DNA of 64,000 nucleotides from Tolypeutes matacus (taxonomy: Eukaryota; Chordata; Mammalia; Cingulata; Chlamyphoridae), in the NCBI GenBank assembly GCA_026826555.1, contig JAKSZT010054396.1, positions 21,142,254 through 21,206,253 of the forward strand, read 5' to 3'. Numbering within the stretch: position 1 is the stretch's first letter; every line of letters starts with the position of its first letter. The notes below the pieces were generated by a model, which saw only the letters and a program-made list of their open reading frames with translations, did no database searches and was not told where the DNA came from. The position numbers and the translations under genes are program-made. This document shows positions 22,109 through 33,462 of the stretch, piece by piece.

Positions 22109-22539
22109 TGGAGTCATTCTTGACATCAAATTTCTTCTCATGGCAATACATTACAAAGTCTATCAGTTCTACCTATTGATAACATATTTCCTTAATTCTA
22201 AAACACGCTTTTTCCCCACAGCAAAAGTATTAAATTGAATTACAAGGATAAATTGAATAATGTAGAGAAATTGCTTTGCACAAAGTCGGTGCTCAATATC
22301 CACTAATATTGTCTTCTCACAACCTATATCAAATGGCTTCTCCACAAGGGCATGGGTGGTGATCCAGATGACTGTCACTGTTCCAGTGAACAAACTTTGC
22401 TGGGCAGTGGAGGTGCCCATGCATCCTTAGCTGCCTTAGTGAGACAACTCACAGTGGGATATTTATTTTTATTGGGATTCTTTATTGTTTCCTAAAATAT
22501 CTTCACAAGGATTATATCATAATGTGAGTTTTTTTCTTT

Positions 22540-23080
22540 TAACTTTTTATTTTGACATAATTTCAGGCTAAGAGAAAAGTTCCAAAAATAGTACAAAGAA
22601 TTCCCTTATATCCTTCACCTAGATTCCTCAAATTTTAATATTTTGTTTCCAAACTGTTTGAGAGTCAGTTGCAGACATGATTCCTCTTTACTACTCAATA
22701 CTTCTAGTGTGTATTTTCAAAAAGTAAGAACATTCTTCAACATCATCACAGGACAGTTAAAACCTGAAGATGAACATCAACACAATTCTATTATCTAGTC
22801 TACAGGCCTTATTCACATTTTGCCAATTGTCCAATAATGCCCATTATAGCAAAAATAAATCCCTGATCATGGATTACACTTAGTTTTCATCTCCTTTAAT
22901 CTGAAACATTTCTATGTCTTTGTATTTCACGGCATTGATATATTGGAAGAATATGGGCCAGATATTTTGTAGACTGTTCCTGAACTTGGATTTTCCTAAT
23001 GTTTCCTCATAATTATATTCACTTGTGGTAGGAATGGCATGGAAGTAAAGTTATAGTCTTCTCAGTGATGATACAGGTTT
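22540..23080 (-). mobile_element. Old L1M 3' region, minus strand
   Basis: ACTTTTTATTTTGACATAAT, ATAGTACAAAGAATTCCCTT, CCAATAATGCCCATTATAGC and GTTTCCTCATAATTATATTC match reverse-strand L1M 3' UTR sequences recalled from human. Diverged. Confidence 0.65.
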
Positions 23081-23089
23081 TTTTGTTTT

Positions 23090-23350
23090 TTTTTGAGGTG
23101 AAATTCATATAACATACCATTAACCATTTTAAAGTATACAATCCCGTGGCATTTAATGTATTTACAATGCTGTGCAACTGCCACCTCTCTCTAGTTTCAA
23201 AATTTCATCATCCCAGAAAAGTAACCTAGACCCTTTATGTAATCACACCCCACACCTCCCCTGGCAACCACTAATCAGCTTTCTGTCTCTATGTATTTAC
23301 CTATTCTGGATATTTCATATCAAAGGAATCATATGATATGTGACCTTTTG
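23090..23350 (-). mobile_element. Old L1 3' UTR fragment, minus strand
   Basis: GAAATTCATATAACATACCA, GTATACAATCCCGTGGCATT, CCTGGCAACCACTAATCAGC and CATATCAAAGGAATCATATG match the reverse of L1MB/MC 3' UTR. Separate from the preceding fragment by family landmarks. Confidence 0.7.
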
Positions 23351-23438
23351 TGGATGATTCAGTTTTAAAACCAATATCTATTTGATATACAGAAGATTAC
23401 CTGGCAATGTAAGACATAGTAATATTTATTCTTTTCAG

Positions 23439-23525
23439 ATTCTTCAAAGCCTGGGGGGATTGGAAGGATTATTCATGGATCTTGAAGAACTGTCACTCAA
23501 AGCTGAACATCTGCTTATTGTTTAA
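23439..23525 (+). CDS. Candidate short terminal coding exon
   Basis: A 350-bp repeat-free island (23351-23700) carries AATATTTATTCTTTTCAG ending at 23438, a good splice acceptor, followed by 28 sense codons and TAA in one frame. The peptide is Leu/Glu-rich (SLGGLEGLFMDLEELSLKAE at residues 4-23), looking like an amphipathic helix. An AATAAA lies at 23603-23608, 78 bases past the stop. This layout fits a last exon. I do not recognise the protein, no upstream exon was identified, and an open frame of this length can occur by chance. Confidence 0.25.
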   Translation: MLQSLGGLEGLFMDLEELSLKAEHLLIV

Positions 23526-23699
23526 AGATCTAGGTGACTTTCAAGAGAAGCCATTTAATTTCTACATTATTAATTTGAGGCAAAAACCAAATCTATGAGT
23601 TAAATAAAAATAGCAAATGCAGATGACATCCTCCATACTCTTCACTGTCTCTTGAAATTATACTTTAAAAGTGCTAAACAAAAAATCAAGATGGTCAAA

Positions 23700-24250
23700 A
23701 TTAAAAAGCCGGGGCATAGCAAATGTTGGAAAATATGTGGAAATATTTTATCTCTCATACCCTGTTGTGGGAATGGAAAGTAGTACAACTACTTCAGAAA
23801 ACAGTTTGGCAGTTTTTTAAGAAGTTATACATATATGATCCATCCATAACATTTCAAGGTATTTACCAAAGAGAAAAAGAAACATATGTCCATACAAAGA
23901 CTTGTACACAAATGTTCATAGCAGCTTCATTGCAATAGCAAAAACTGGAAACATCCTAAAGATCCATCAACAGGTGAATGAATAAACAAATTGGAAAAGG
24001 CAAACTAATCTATAGTGTCAGCTGCAGATCAATGGAGATCAGCTGTCTGTGGAAGAGAGGGCTGGGGTGGGACAAGAGGTAGGAATAACCAAGGGGCAGT
24101 AGGAAACTTTGGGGGGTGATAGATATCTTCATTATCTGGATGGTGGTGATGACTTCACAAGTGTATGTATGTGTCAAAATTTATTAAATTGTATTCTTTA
24201 AATATGTGTTGTTTATTTGATGTCAAGCATACCTCTATGACGCTTCTTTA
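23700..24250 (+). mobile_element. Old L1 ORF2 end and 3' UTR
   Basis: Decayed ORF2 C-terminus: landmarks AACAGTTTGGCAGTTTTTTA, ATGTTCATAGCAGCTTCATT and CATCAACAGGTGAATGAATA, then 3' UTR with TATCTTCATTATCTGGATGG and CTTCACAAGTGTATG. Ends in an A run near 24250-24260. Confidence 0.75.
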
Positions 24251-24261
24251 AAAAAAAAAAA

Positions 24262-24720
24262 CTATACTGAGGCACCATTTATTACGTATCAGATTTGAAA
24301 AATAAAAGTCTGACAAAACCACATAGTTGAAACCATGCAGAAACAGGCATTCAGCCAAGGAGGGCAACCTGTTTGACACTTGCTATCAAAATATCAAATG
24401 TGCCTACTCTTTGACCCCCACAATGCCGTTTCAAGTACAGAAGTACTTGAATGTATTTAAAATTTTAAAATTGCATTGTTGTTTGCAATAGCAAAATAGT
24501 AGGAACAACTTCAATGTCTATCAATAAGGTCTATTCAAGTTAATTAAAATTAATTATGGGAAATTTGTATAACAGAACACTATACAACTATTGGGAGGGG
24601 GGTGAGCGGGTGGAGGGAGCTCTTTATGTACCAGTAAAGATTCCCAGCATATATTTTAAAAAGACAAGGTGCAGAACAGAATGCATAATGTGGAGAGAGT
24701 GAGAAGGAGAAAGAGAATGA
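24262..24720 (+). mobile_element. Second old L1/HAL1-like fragment
   Basis: GCAATAGCAAAATAGTAGGA, CAATGTCTATCAATAAGG and AAGACAAGGTGCAGAACAGA are typical of L1M4 or HAL1 3' ends. No frame remains. Confidence 0.6.
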
Positions 24721-25759
24721 GAATGAAAAGACTAGCTACAGAACTGGAGAAGATATTTGCAACACATAAAACAAATGGCTTATTTCTGGAATGAATAAAG
24801 AATTCCTTCAAACCAATGAGAAAAAGGAAGGAAACTAAGATACTTTCCCAGATTATAACCCACTATTCCCTGACTATTTATTGAATACTTCATTGTTGTT
24901 TACTTGTTTTGCTTAGTATTTTAACTTGAATCTCCCAACAGCAAGATTAAAATGTATTGCCCAGAGAAGATTATTTCAAGTTAGCCTCATTCTGTGCCCT
25001 CCAAGTGCCAAAGATGTAAACAGTATCTCTCAGTGTCTGCAAAGAATCCTACTCTAAGTGAAATGAAGGAGAAACACACCGATTCCAGTGATAAAGATCA
25101 GGAAAGATCTAGAAAAAGATCAGCCTCCAAAGCTCTGAGAGTGATAGGTCAGTACTGTGTTCCTGGCTTCTGATTCCTCAACTGAGGTTACTTCTTCCTT
25201 TCACCAAAAAGTCCTGGTTAGAAAGTTCTGCTAAGTTCTTTCTAAGTTTGTATTACCTAAGAAGCTGGTTTGCAAGTAACTGTATTTACAAACAACCAGC
25301 TCAATTTATTAATTTATTCATGCATTACTTTCTCCCCACCCTTCCCTTTTTTTATATACTGCATTACTTTGTACCATAGCAACACAATGGCCATGCATTT
25401 CAAGCTGAGAAGACATGTCATTAAACAAGGTTGTGATGACATTATGAAAATATTTTCCCATTTAATTTAATAGATACAGCCAGAGTAACAAACAAAGGTA
25501 TATAAAGGGGGTCAGATATACAGATTGGAAAGGAACACAGAAGAATATAAATTGTAAAGAAGCCAGAGAGCCAAGTGATTTATTTTCTCCAAAAAGGTTT
25601 TCTCTTTTCACTGATCTTCCCCTCTCTTATTTAACCCACATTGTTCAGTACTTCCTATATGACAAACTCATAGTAACCTCTACTTAGGTATGGGTAGAAC
25701 TTGTTTGAAGGAAATCTGAATTAATAAACACAAAGCTAAAGAGAAATTATTTTCTTTCA
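24721..25759. other. Unique sequence, no gene recognised
   Basis: AT-rich, with no family or exon I could support. Confidence 0.4.
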
Positions 25760-25965
25760 GTGGTGTGGTGTAGTGCAAAGGGCACTGGACCAGCAGTTCG
25801 AAAACAAGAATTCTGCTCTTTTACTCATTGAATAGCCCAGGACAAGTCACTTAATCCTCCAAACTCTCATTTCCTCATCTGTAAAATCAGGTAACACCTG
25901 TTCCATCCACACTCATGAGGTTGGTTGAGAATTAAAAGAGTTAATGTGTACCAAAGGGCTTTTCA
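25760..25965 (+). repeat. MIR-like SINE
   Basis: GTGTAGTGCAAAGGGCACTG, AGGACAAGTCACTTAATCCT and TTTCCTCATCTGTAAAATCA match MIR-family core. Confidence 0.65.
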
Positions 25966-25974
25966 AAGCACACA

Positions 25975-26150
25975 AAAGTATGATTCAGAAGGCCAGGGTG
26001 GGGAAAACATTGTAAGCTCTAATCCAATGTCTTCCATAGAGGGAAACTGTGGGTCTGGGGTGGGGTCTCTGGGAGGCTCATTCAGGGGCAGAGTTGGACT
26101 TAAAACCATAATCTCTGATGCCAAGTTCAGTGCTTTTTCCAAGCTGCCAC
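25975..26150 (-). repeat. MIR-like SINE remnant
   Basis: Reverse MIR-like features: GGGAAACTGTGGGTCTGGGG, GGGCAGAGTTGGACTTAAAA and a terminal TTCAGTGCTTTTTCC. Confidence 0.45.
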
Positions 26151-26479
26151 GTCACAGACCATCGGCAAACGGATAATGGAGCTAGAGTCTGGCTCAGTCA
26201 CTGGTGTGGCCTGGCCCGGGGCCCAGACTGGCTCAGACCAGGGGTCTGTATCCACAGCTGTACCTGCCACCTGGGTGAGGTCCTTCCTCCATCTAGGCTC
26301 TGGTTTCCTGAAAGGGTTGGGCTAGATGGGTTCTGCATACCCTTCCAGCAACTAAATTCTAAGGTGTTATCACAATGTAAACTCACAAACACATATACAC
26401 ACACACCTTTTACCTGTTGCACAAACCACAGGCCACCCACAGGTCACGGAAGGGGCATTTTGGTTTTATGAATTCTCAG

Positions 26480-26720
26480 TCCCACCCTCATTTTCCATGA
26501 CTTCTCATTGCCTAAGAATCAAGCCAAGTCCATATTCTTTTTTTGACATTCAAGATCCTACCATCACTGAATTCTCTTTCCAGATTTATTGCTATCTCAC
26601 ATGAACCTTTTAGCTCCTGTCCTCCCCACTAACCTCAACGGCTTCCTGGCACTTTGCCACCTCTGTGGCGTTGTTAATGCTGTCTCCAAATTGCCCTCCT
26701 TTCCCATTTATTATCAAGAT
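26480..26720 (+). repeat. L2 LINE 3' remnant
   Basis: CATTCAAGATCCTACCATCA, CTCTTTCCAGATTTATTGCT resemble L2 forward 3' sequence. Diverged. Confidence 0.5.
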
Positions 26721-26788
26721 CCTGCTTCTCTCTGGATGGGGTGCTGGGAAGGATCCCGGAGTCTCCCAGCCTACCACTTGCATGTGTC

Positions 26789-26872
26789 ATGTCACCAGGT
26801 TTTTTTGTTTTTTTTTTTAAATAAAATATGGAACGCTTCACGAATTTGCGTGTCATCCTTGCGCAGGGGCCG

Positions 26873-26922
<50 letters not shown>

Positions 26923-26943
26923 GAGCACATGTCACCAGGTTTT
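26789..26943 (-). mobile_element. U6 retropseudogene with target-site duplications
   Basis: A 15-bp repeat, ATGTCACCAGGTTTT, is perfect at 26789-26803 and 26929-26943. Between them lie a T-rich tail (26804-26818, poly-A on the minus strand) and a U6 sequence. Read on the minus strand, the target begins AAAACC, as expected for L1 endonuclease cutting. So this copy was made by L1-driven reverse transcription of U6 RNA. Confidence 0.93.
26823..26928 (-). pseudogene. RNU6 (pseudogene): U6 spliceosomal snRNA retropseudogene
   Basis: The minus strand reads GTGCTCGCTTCGGCAGCACA at its start and ends CGTTCCATATTTT. All 106 positions match the vertebrate U6 snRNA I remember except one T-to-C at RNA position 57, so GATTAGCATGG reads GATTAGCACGG. 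U6 pairs with U4 and U2 in the spliceosome; the ACAGAGA box (positions 41-47) is intact. Target duplications and an A-rich 3' tail mark a processed copy. The upstream (plus-strand downstream) flank shows no TATA box or proximal sequence element in the right place, so transcription is unlikely. High identity suggests a fairly recent insertion. Confidence 0.93.
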
Positions 26944-27077
26944 GATGCTCTTTGGGGATAAGGGACAGGCTCAGCTGTCCTCAGTTTCCCACAGCGCTTA
27001 GTTATGTGCCTCTTTACACATAGCAAGGGCTCCTCTGCAAACACTTTCTACTTTGGAGTTTATTTTAAATTTTGTAT

Positions 27078-27104
27078 ACAATTGGGGGGCGGGGGGGGCG
27101 GGGC
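27078..27104 (+). repeat. G-rich tract
   Basis: GGGGGGCGGGGGGGGCGGGG contains several G runs and two GGGCGG-like SP1 boxes; it could fold as a G-quadruplex. It lies next to a reverse MIR remnant. Confidence 0.7.
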
Positions 27105-27235
27105 AGAAGGTCCAGAGAGGTGAAGGGATTTTCTTAACATAGAGCAAGGACATACCTAAGATAGCAAAGCTGGAAAAGAAGCCTGGTTCCCCTCACTTCC
27201 AGCCTGTAAGTCTGATCTGTTTTTACCCAATGATG
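27105..27235 (-). repeat. MIR SINE remnant
   Basis: TCCAGAGAGGTGAAGGGATT, AGCAAAGCTGGAAAAGAAGC and GGTTCCCCTCACTTCCAGCC follow the reverse MIR order. Confidence 0.5.
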
Positions 27236-27239
27236 AGTT

Positions 27240-27740
27240 GAATAATTGAGGATCTAAAATATGCACATATATGGTTATCAGGGTTCTATTTTTAATAGTG
27301 AAAGATTGAAAATAACCAAAGTAACCATCAATAAATTATGGTATTTCCAGACTATAAAATATTATGAAGTCATTAAAATATTTTATTAGAGTCATTTAGA
27401 GTCTTTTAAAAAAATGAGTCTCAAAGAACGAGGCAGCCTGGGAAATAGCTATGACATGTTGTCAGTGAAAGAAAGGAGGTGTAGGGGAATACAAATGGCA
27501 CGATTCCATCTTTAGAAAAAGGAAGCACATTAAACACACATCACACACACATACATATTCATGCATGCTGATGTACAAAAAAGTGTGCAAAGAGAGACAA
27601 ACTTAGCAGAGTTTCTCTGCAGTGGGGGAATTACACGTAAAACTTTTATTTTCTATTTTACATATGTGTGTATTGTATGTGTATGTGTTTTACAATGAAC
27701 GGGCACTGTGTTTATAATTTTAAAAACTAGGATCTGTTTA
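27240..27740 (+). mobile_element. Old L1/HAL1-like 3' fragment
   Basis: AATAGTGAAAGATTGAAAAT, ACCATCAATAAATTATGGTA and AAGTGTGCAAAGAGAGACAA fit an L1M or HAL1 3' end. Contains a small CA-rich run at 27532-27555. Confidence 0.6.
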
Positions 27741-28099
27741 TTTTGAAAATACAAAATGCCTGAAAAGACAAGAGAGGACTTCTTTGCCTGCCTGCTGAAG
27801 GAAATGTCCCAAATAAAAAAGCCAGGGGCTCCTGAGTGTGACCATTGCAATGGCTCTGCCCGGTGGTCTCAAACCTAACATTTTAATTGCTTCCCTCTCT
27901 TAGAGCTTCCTCACATAGACCCTTGGCAATTGCATGAGAAAATAAAAGCAGGTTATTGACGGACCGGAACCTGAGAATGGTAACGAGGGGCGAGATTTTC
28001 CTTATGGCCAGGCAAGAGTGTAAAAGCGGCCATTAGTAAAATTTTGAAACAGGGGAATCTGTTCCTCTCACTCCTAATGCTTTCAAAGAAATGACAAGG

Positions 28100-28220
28100 A
28101 ACTGAAAGTCAGAAGACCTGGGTTTTTGCTCTCTAGCTAACTGCAAAATGTGGAACCAGTTACTGGATCTTTTTGAACCTGAGTTTCCTCATTTATAAAG
28201 TGACAATAACTCTATCTCAC
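28100..28220 (+). repeat. MIR SINE remnant
   Basis: AAAGTCAGAAGACCTGGGTT and TTGAACCTGAGTTTCCTCAT, followed by ATAAAGTGACAATAACTC, match the forward MIR core. Confidence 0.65.
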
Positions 28221-28224
28221 AAGC

Positions 28225-28565
28225 TTTTCATATTCTGTTGTTTAAAATATAATACATTCATACCTTGGAAAGTTATGCAAACATTAGAAAGACTGGGAAT
28301 AGATCTTTTTATATGAATCTGGAAAGAGAACCAAAATATAGTTGTAATTGAAAAAAACACAAAGTGCAGAACAGAATGTATTGTGTGATCCATTTGGAGG
28401 GAAGGGGTATAAGCCACATACTTTTATGTGCTAGATGATTTATGAATAGACTCTCAAAAACTTAAGCAATGGCCTCTGAGTGCGAGTGGAGCTGGAGAGA
28501 GGCAAGGAATGATTTACTTGCCTTTTTTTTTTATATCCAATGATTGGATTTTCACCTTTTACTTA
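28225..28565 (+). mobile_element. Old L1/HAL1-like 3' fragment
   Basis: AAAGTGCAGAACAGAATGTA, ACTTTTATGTGCTAGATG and ATGATTTACTTGCC match the same old L1 3' family seen at 24262-24720. Confidence 0.55.
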
Positions 28566-28929
28566 TTTATTATATAGATATAATTTAAATTAAAATGGGT
28601 ATCTTTTTCAACAATTTGTTAAAAAGACTAAATGAAGCAGTAAATATAAATAATATTTCCTGGAAAGTATAACATAACTCACCAATATTACTTTTATCAT
28701 TCTAAATAGAATTTTAAACAAAACCAAATAAGCATTTATTGAATCCTATTCTAAATTTTAAAATAAAAGGCACCCAATTTAAAACTTCCACATTTGACAT
28801 TCTTGATGCTTTGAAACACAGGACCAGTGGCCCTGAGGGTGGCACAGGCACCGCCAGGAGTACAAACAGCCATCGAGCTGGGCTCCCGGCTTCCTGCTTG
28901 TTCCCATCTGTTCTCCTCACAGCAGCTGC

Positions 28930-29215
28930 AGTGAGCAAGCTAAGCTGTAAATGCCATCACGTCACTCCCCTGCTAAAAACTTTCAAAGAGCTCCTCAGTG
29001 CCCATTTCTTCGCAAGGCCCTTCAAGGCCAGGCATAATCTGCACCTGCCCCCCTCCTTCAGCTGCAGCCACGCGGGCCTCTAGACTGTTCTGACGCACAG
29101 CGCCCCCTTCCTCGCAGCCTCTGCCGTCACTCAAGTTCCCCTTACCTGGATCACATCTGCCCAGTTACCTGCATGGCTCAGTCTTTCACCTCATTACTCA
29201 AATGTCCCAATAAAA
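28930..29215 (+). repeat. L2 LINE 3' region
   Basis: Forward L2: CACTCCCCTGCTAAAAACTT, AAGGCCCTTCAAGGCCAGGC, ATAATCTGCACCTGCC and CCCTTACCTGGATCACATCT. An open frame that crosses this is not a gene. Confidence 0.7.
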
Positions 29216-31005
29216 AAGACAGGAAAATCTCAAGTATGTAGGTGAGCCTTTTTTGAAAATTAAAATTGTGTGTGTGCACATTTAATGAAAGCAAAAAGAG
29301 AACAAGACAGAAAAAATAACAGAAGCATTCATCTCTGCTGCTAATTGTCATAAAGAGAGCTTGTAGCTGTCAGGCAGTGTTCAAGGTTCTAGCCCTCCAG
29401 GAGGGAGATTGATGAATATTCATGCAATCAGTGAACACACAATCAACCCAGGTATTATAATAAATACAGCTATTAAAGAGAACAAATTAGGCAAGGTTGA
29501 AAATTTTACTCTGTGCCCGCAATAAATGCATTAGGCCGAGCACGAGTTTGGGGAAGACACTGGGTTAGATGGAGTCACATTAGAAGCGATTATTTCCTCC
29601 CCTCTGATAAACCCACTGTGCTCTCTGTCCCTGGTGTCAGGGTGGCTGTGGGTCTCACAGCTCAGCTCCTGGCTAGGCATGTGGTTGAATTTGACCTGGC
29701 AATAACTGTGAAGACTCTGAGAAATGTTCTACGGGAGTCTCTGAGGGCCTATAGCAGTCAACAACGAGTGGCTGCCTGACTGGGATGGTGTAGCCAGTCA
29801 CTGGGTAGGGTACCCCATGCCTTGGGATCTGTGAGTCATGAGCAAACCACAAGGGCCCAGAACCTGGACGCGTAAAAGGACAATTGGTCACTCCCAAACA
29901 ACCCAACGGGAGAAGATGTACTCTAGCACATGGTGAGCACGGTGCCTGTGGGTAGTTAGGTCACTGTGGAAATGCCCTTTGTGCTGCTTAGAGTCTGATC
30001 TTCTATAATGAGAGAGCTGGGATCCAATTCTTTGAGAAGAGATCATTTCATTCTACTTTGGGAAAAACTGTATTGCACCCTGCCCCCACTCCCCACATGG
30101 TTCCATCTCCCCACTCCGTCTCTTCCATCCCTTCACCTCTCCCTTCCCCACTCTTAGATCTCCAGCTGTATTTCTCTCCCCACTTCTAGTTCTTTCTCAA
30201 TTTCCAGTGATGATCAGAGCATGTGATACCTCTGAGTTGGAGAGTAGCAGTTAAAAACAAAAGGAAACCATTCTACTTCTTCTGAGTGTTTTCTATTCCT
30301 GGAGCCTGAGCAAGTTAATATTATGCCCATTCATTTACTTATAGTCAAGCTTATTTTAAAAAGAGAATTTAATTAAAATATACATAAAATATACTAAGAT
30401 AACAAAAATTAGCAATGATTAAGAAAGATGAGGCAAGGGAAAAAAGGGACGACTCATAAAATGGAATCAGGAATGAGGTTAACACACAAATGCATACCAG
30501 GAAGTTTTTACACTAACAAAGGGTTAAATACAGCTCTAAATTGTCTAGCTGAAAAATTATCAGCCACGTGAGTCACGGGGTCTGATTGAAAAATAAGACT
30601 GTTTGACACAGACCTGGCCTAATACCGACCACGAGAAGAAATTTCTTCTACAGATAGGGTGTAATGAGCAATGTCTCAACAGTGTCTTTAGACTGGGGGA
30701 AGTAGATTTTGCGGAGCTACTTCTTAGAAGATCCCTCCGGAAAGACAATGAGCATCTCTTCAAAGAGCCATTTAGTAAAAGCAAATCTAAGGAAGTCCAC
30801 GCCAGAAGTCTGCTGGTCTGGCATATAGGGATGGACTTGTTTAGCTGGGATTGCTTTGTGATTGTTATTGCTGTCATTTTAATTTAAAGTTAATGCCTTT
30901 AGGAGATTGTGCAAGACCCCAGGTCCCCACCCCCTCTTGTCTTTAATGCAGCCACTTCACACGTTTATGTTGCATAACTGTTCCCTAAAGGCACTGTGTT
31001 GGAGA
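29216..31005. other. Repeat-poor stretch with candidate conserved non-coding blocks
   Basis: No interspersed repeat was recognised over about 1.8 kb, unusual for this window. Segment 29290-29560 contains GATGAATATTCATGCAATCA (dyad plus octamer-like ATGCAAT). Segment 30590-30910 is open for 94 codons and ends in GTCATTTTAATTTAAAGTTAATG. Both have the look of developmental enhancers, but this rests on composition only. Confidence 0.35.
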
Positions 31006-31009
31006 CACC

Positions 31010-31485
31010 ATTCACTCATCTACTTATTCAACAGATATTTTCCAGCAACTTTTGTTGCCTGGTACTGCTATAGGCAATAAATAAAACAAAAACACACCCT
31101 GCCTCATAAAGCTTGAATTTTAGTGGAAGGAGGCAGACAATACAAAATTATGAAGATTTGATAGATCCAATGGGTAAGTGTTATAGAAAATAATAAAGCA
31201 AGAAAGGGTGAGGGAGTGCTGGAGGGAGGAAAATTTTATAGAGAGGTTAGGGGAGGCCTCACTGAGAAGGCAGCATTTGAGTAATGACCTGAAAGAGGTG
31301 AGGAAGCCTTGTGGATATCTGGCAAAATGGCAGGTACAAAGGCCCTGAGGCCAGGAGTGGCTTAGCCCATTGGAGGAAGAGCAAGAAAGAACAAGGAAGC
31401 ATTAAGGGAGAAAGGAAATAGTAAAAAGGCAGGGCAGATCACAAAGGGCCTGTAGATCATTATAAGTACTTCAGAGTAAGCCACT
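31010..31485 (-). mobile_element. L2-like LINE, minus strand
   Basis: Starts with reverse 3' end (CACTCATCTACTTATTCAAC), then GGCCTCACTGAGAAGGCAGC, AAAGAGGTGAGGAAGCCTTG and AAAGGCCCTGAGGCCAGGAG. These blocks match reverse L2 sequence recalled from other mammals. Confidence 0.65.
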
Positions 31486-31489
31486 TGAG

Positions 31490-31514
31490 ATGATGATGAT
31501 GATGATGATGATGA
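31490..31514 (+). repeat. (GAT)n microsatellite
   Basis: Eight units of GAT at the junction between the L2 and the L1 fragment. Confidence 0.9.
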
Positions 31515-31690
31515 ATTTAAAACATCTTTATTAAGGTATAATTTACATGCCATAAAAGTTACTTATTTTAAGTATACAGTTTAGTGACTTTTAGTAAATT
31601 TACAAAGTTGTGCAGTCATCACCACAATACACTTTTAGAACATTTCTATCATTCTCAGAAGATCCTTGTGCCCATTTGCAGTTACTCATC
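31515..31690 (-). mobile_element. L1M 3' end fragment, minus strand
   Basis: CTTTATTAAGGTATAATTTA, ACATGCCATAAAAGTTACTT and GTTGTGCAGTCATCACCACA match reverse L1M 3' UTR. It runs into the next L1 without a clear duplication. Confidence 0.7.
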
Positions 31691-31694
31691 TATG

Positions 31695-33375
31695 ATCTTT
31701 TTAAAAGAAAAAAATTTTTAAATAGAGAAAGTGTAGGTTTACAGAAAAATAATGTAAAAAATACAGCATTCCCTTATACTCATCCCACATTATTAACACC
31801 TTGCATTAGTGTGGTACATTTGTTACAATTCACAAAAGAACATTTTTATACCTGTACTATTAGTTATAGTCCATTGCTTACAAATAGGGTTCACTGTGTT
31901 GTACAGTCCTATGTTTTCTCTTTTAATTTTTATTCTAGTAACATATACATGACCTAAAACTCCCTTTTAGCCACATTCATACATATACTTCAGTGCTGTT
32001 AATTACACTCACAATGTTATGCTACCACTACCACCCTCCATTTCCAAAACTTTACAATCAACTCAAACAGAAATTCTGTACAAATTAAGCATTAACTCCC
32101 CATTCCCTACCCCCTACCCAGCCCCTAGTAAACTGTATTCTAGATTCTAACTCTATGATTTTGCTTATTCTAATTATTTCACGTCAGTAAGCTCATATAA
32201 TATTTGTCCTTTTGTGTCTGGCTTATTTTACTCAACATAATGTCTTCAAGGTTCATCTTTATTGTTGCTTAAACCAGAACATCATTTCTTTTTAATGCTG
32301 AATAATATTCAATTGTATGTGTATACCACATTTATTTATCAATTCATCGGTTGATGGGCACTTGGGTTTCTTCCATCTTCTGGCAATTGTGAATAATGCT
32401 GCTATGAACATCGGTTTGTAAATATCTGTTTGAGTCCCTGCTTCCAATTATTTTGGGTATATGCCTAGTAGAAGGATTGCAGGGTTATATGGTAATTCTA
32501 TACTTAGCTTTCTGAGGAAGTACCAAACTGTCTTCCACAATGGTTGTAGCATCTTATATTCCTGCAAAGCAATGAATGAGTGTTCCTATTTCTCCACATC
32601 CTTTCCAACACTTGTTATTTTCCTTTTTTTCTTTAGTAGTAGCCATTCTAGTAGGTATGAAATGGTATCTCATTGTGGTTTTGATTTGCATTTCCCTAAT
32701 AGCAAATGATGTTGAACACCTTTTCATGTGCTTTTTAGTCATTTATATATCCTCTTTGGAGAAATGTCTGTTCAAGTCTTTTGCCCATTTTTAAATTGGG
32801 TCATTTGTCTTTTTAGTATTGAGTTGTAGGGTTTCTTTATATATTCTGGATATTAAACCCTTATCAGATAAATGATTTCCAAATATTTTCTCCCACTGAG
32901 TAGGTTGTCTTTTCACTTTATTGACAAAGTCCTCAGATGGGCAAAAGCTTTAAATTTTGATGAGGTCCCATTTATCTATTTTTTTTTCTTTTGTAACTTG
33001 TGCTTTGGGTGTAAAGTCTAAGAAATCATTACCTAACACCAGATCCTGAAGATGTGTCCCTATATTTTCTTCTAGGAGCTTTATAGCCTTGGTTCTTATA
33101 TTTAGGTCTTTGATCCATTTTGGGTTAATTTATGTATATGGTGTGAGATAGGGGTCCTCCTTCATTCTTTTGCATATGGATATCCAATTCTCTTAGCACC
33201 ATTTGTTGAAGAGACTATTCTTTCCCAATTGAGTGGACTCAGCAGCCTTGTCAAAAATCAGTTGGCCTTAGATGTGAGGGTCTATTTCTGAACTCTCAAT
33301 TCAATTCCATTGGTCTGTTATGTCTTTCCTTGTGCCAGTACCATACTGTTTTGGGGATTGTGCTGAATTTGTAAA
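31695..33375 (-). mobile_element. 5'-truncated L1, minus strand
   Basis: 3' UTR at 31695-32270 and antisense ORF2 C-terminal part at 32270-33360. Landmarks include TATTTGTCCTTTTGTGTCTG, GCTGCTATGAACATCGGTTT and CCATTTGTTGAAGAGACTAT, all reverse ORF2. On the minus strand a decayed '[19 protein letters not shown]' peptide (about 32680-32737) is the typical L1 C-terminal region. Stops and indels exclude activity. The 5' side ends near 33375 with an internal deletion, beside the retroviral LTR. Confidence 0.82.
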
Positions 33376-33462
33376 TCATTTTGGGTAGAAATGAGGTAAG
33401 GAAAGAGGTAAGAGAAGGGAGATAACTCAGCAATAGAGGAGGACCAATGGAAAAATTACCAT

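Noticed and set aside
26823..26928. Functional U6 gene
   Set aside because: Target duplications and an A-rich tail mark a retrocopy, and no upstream snRNA promoter elements were seen.
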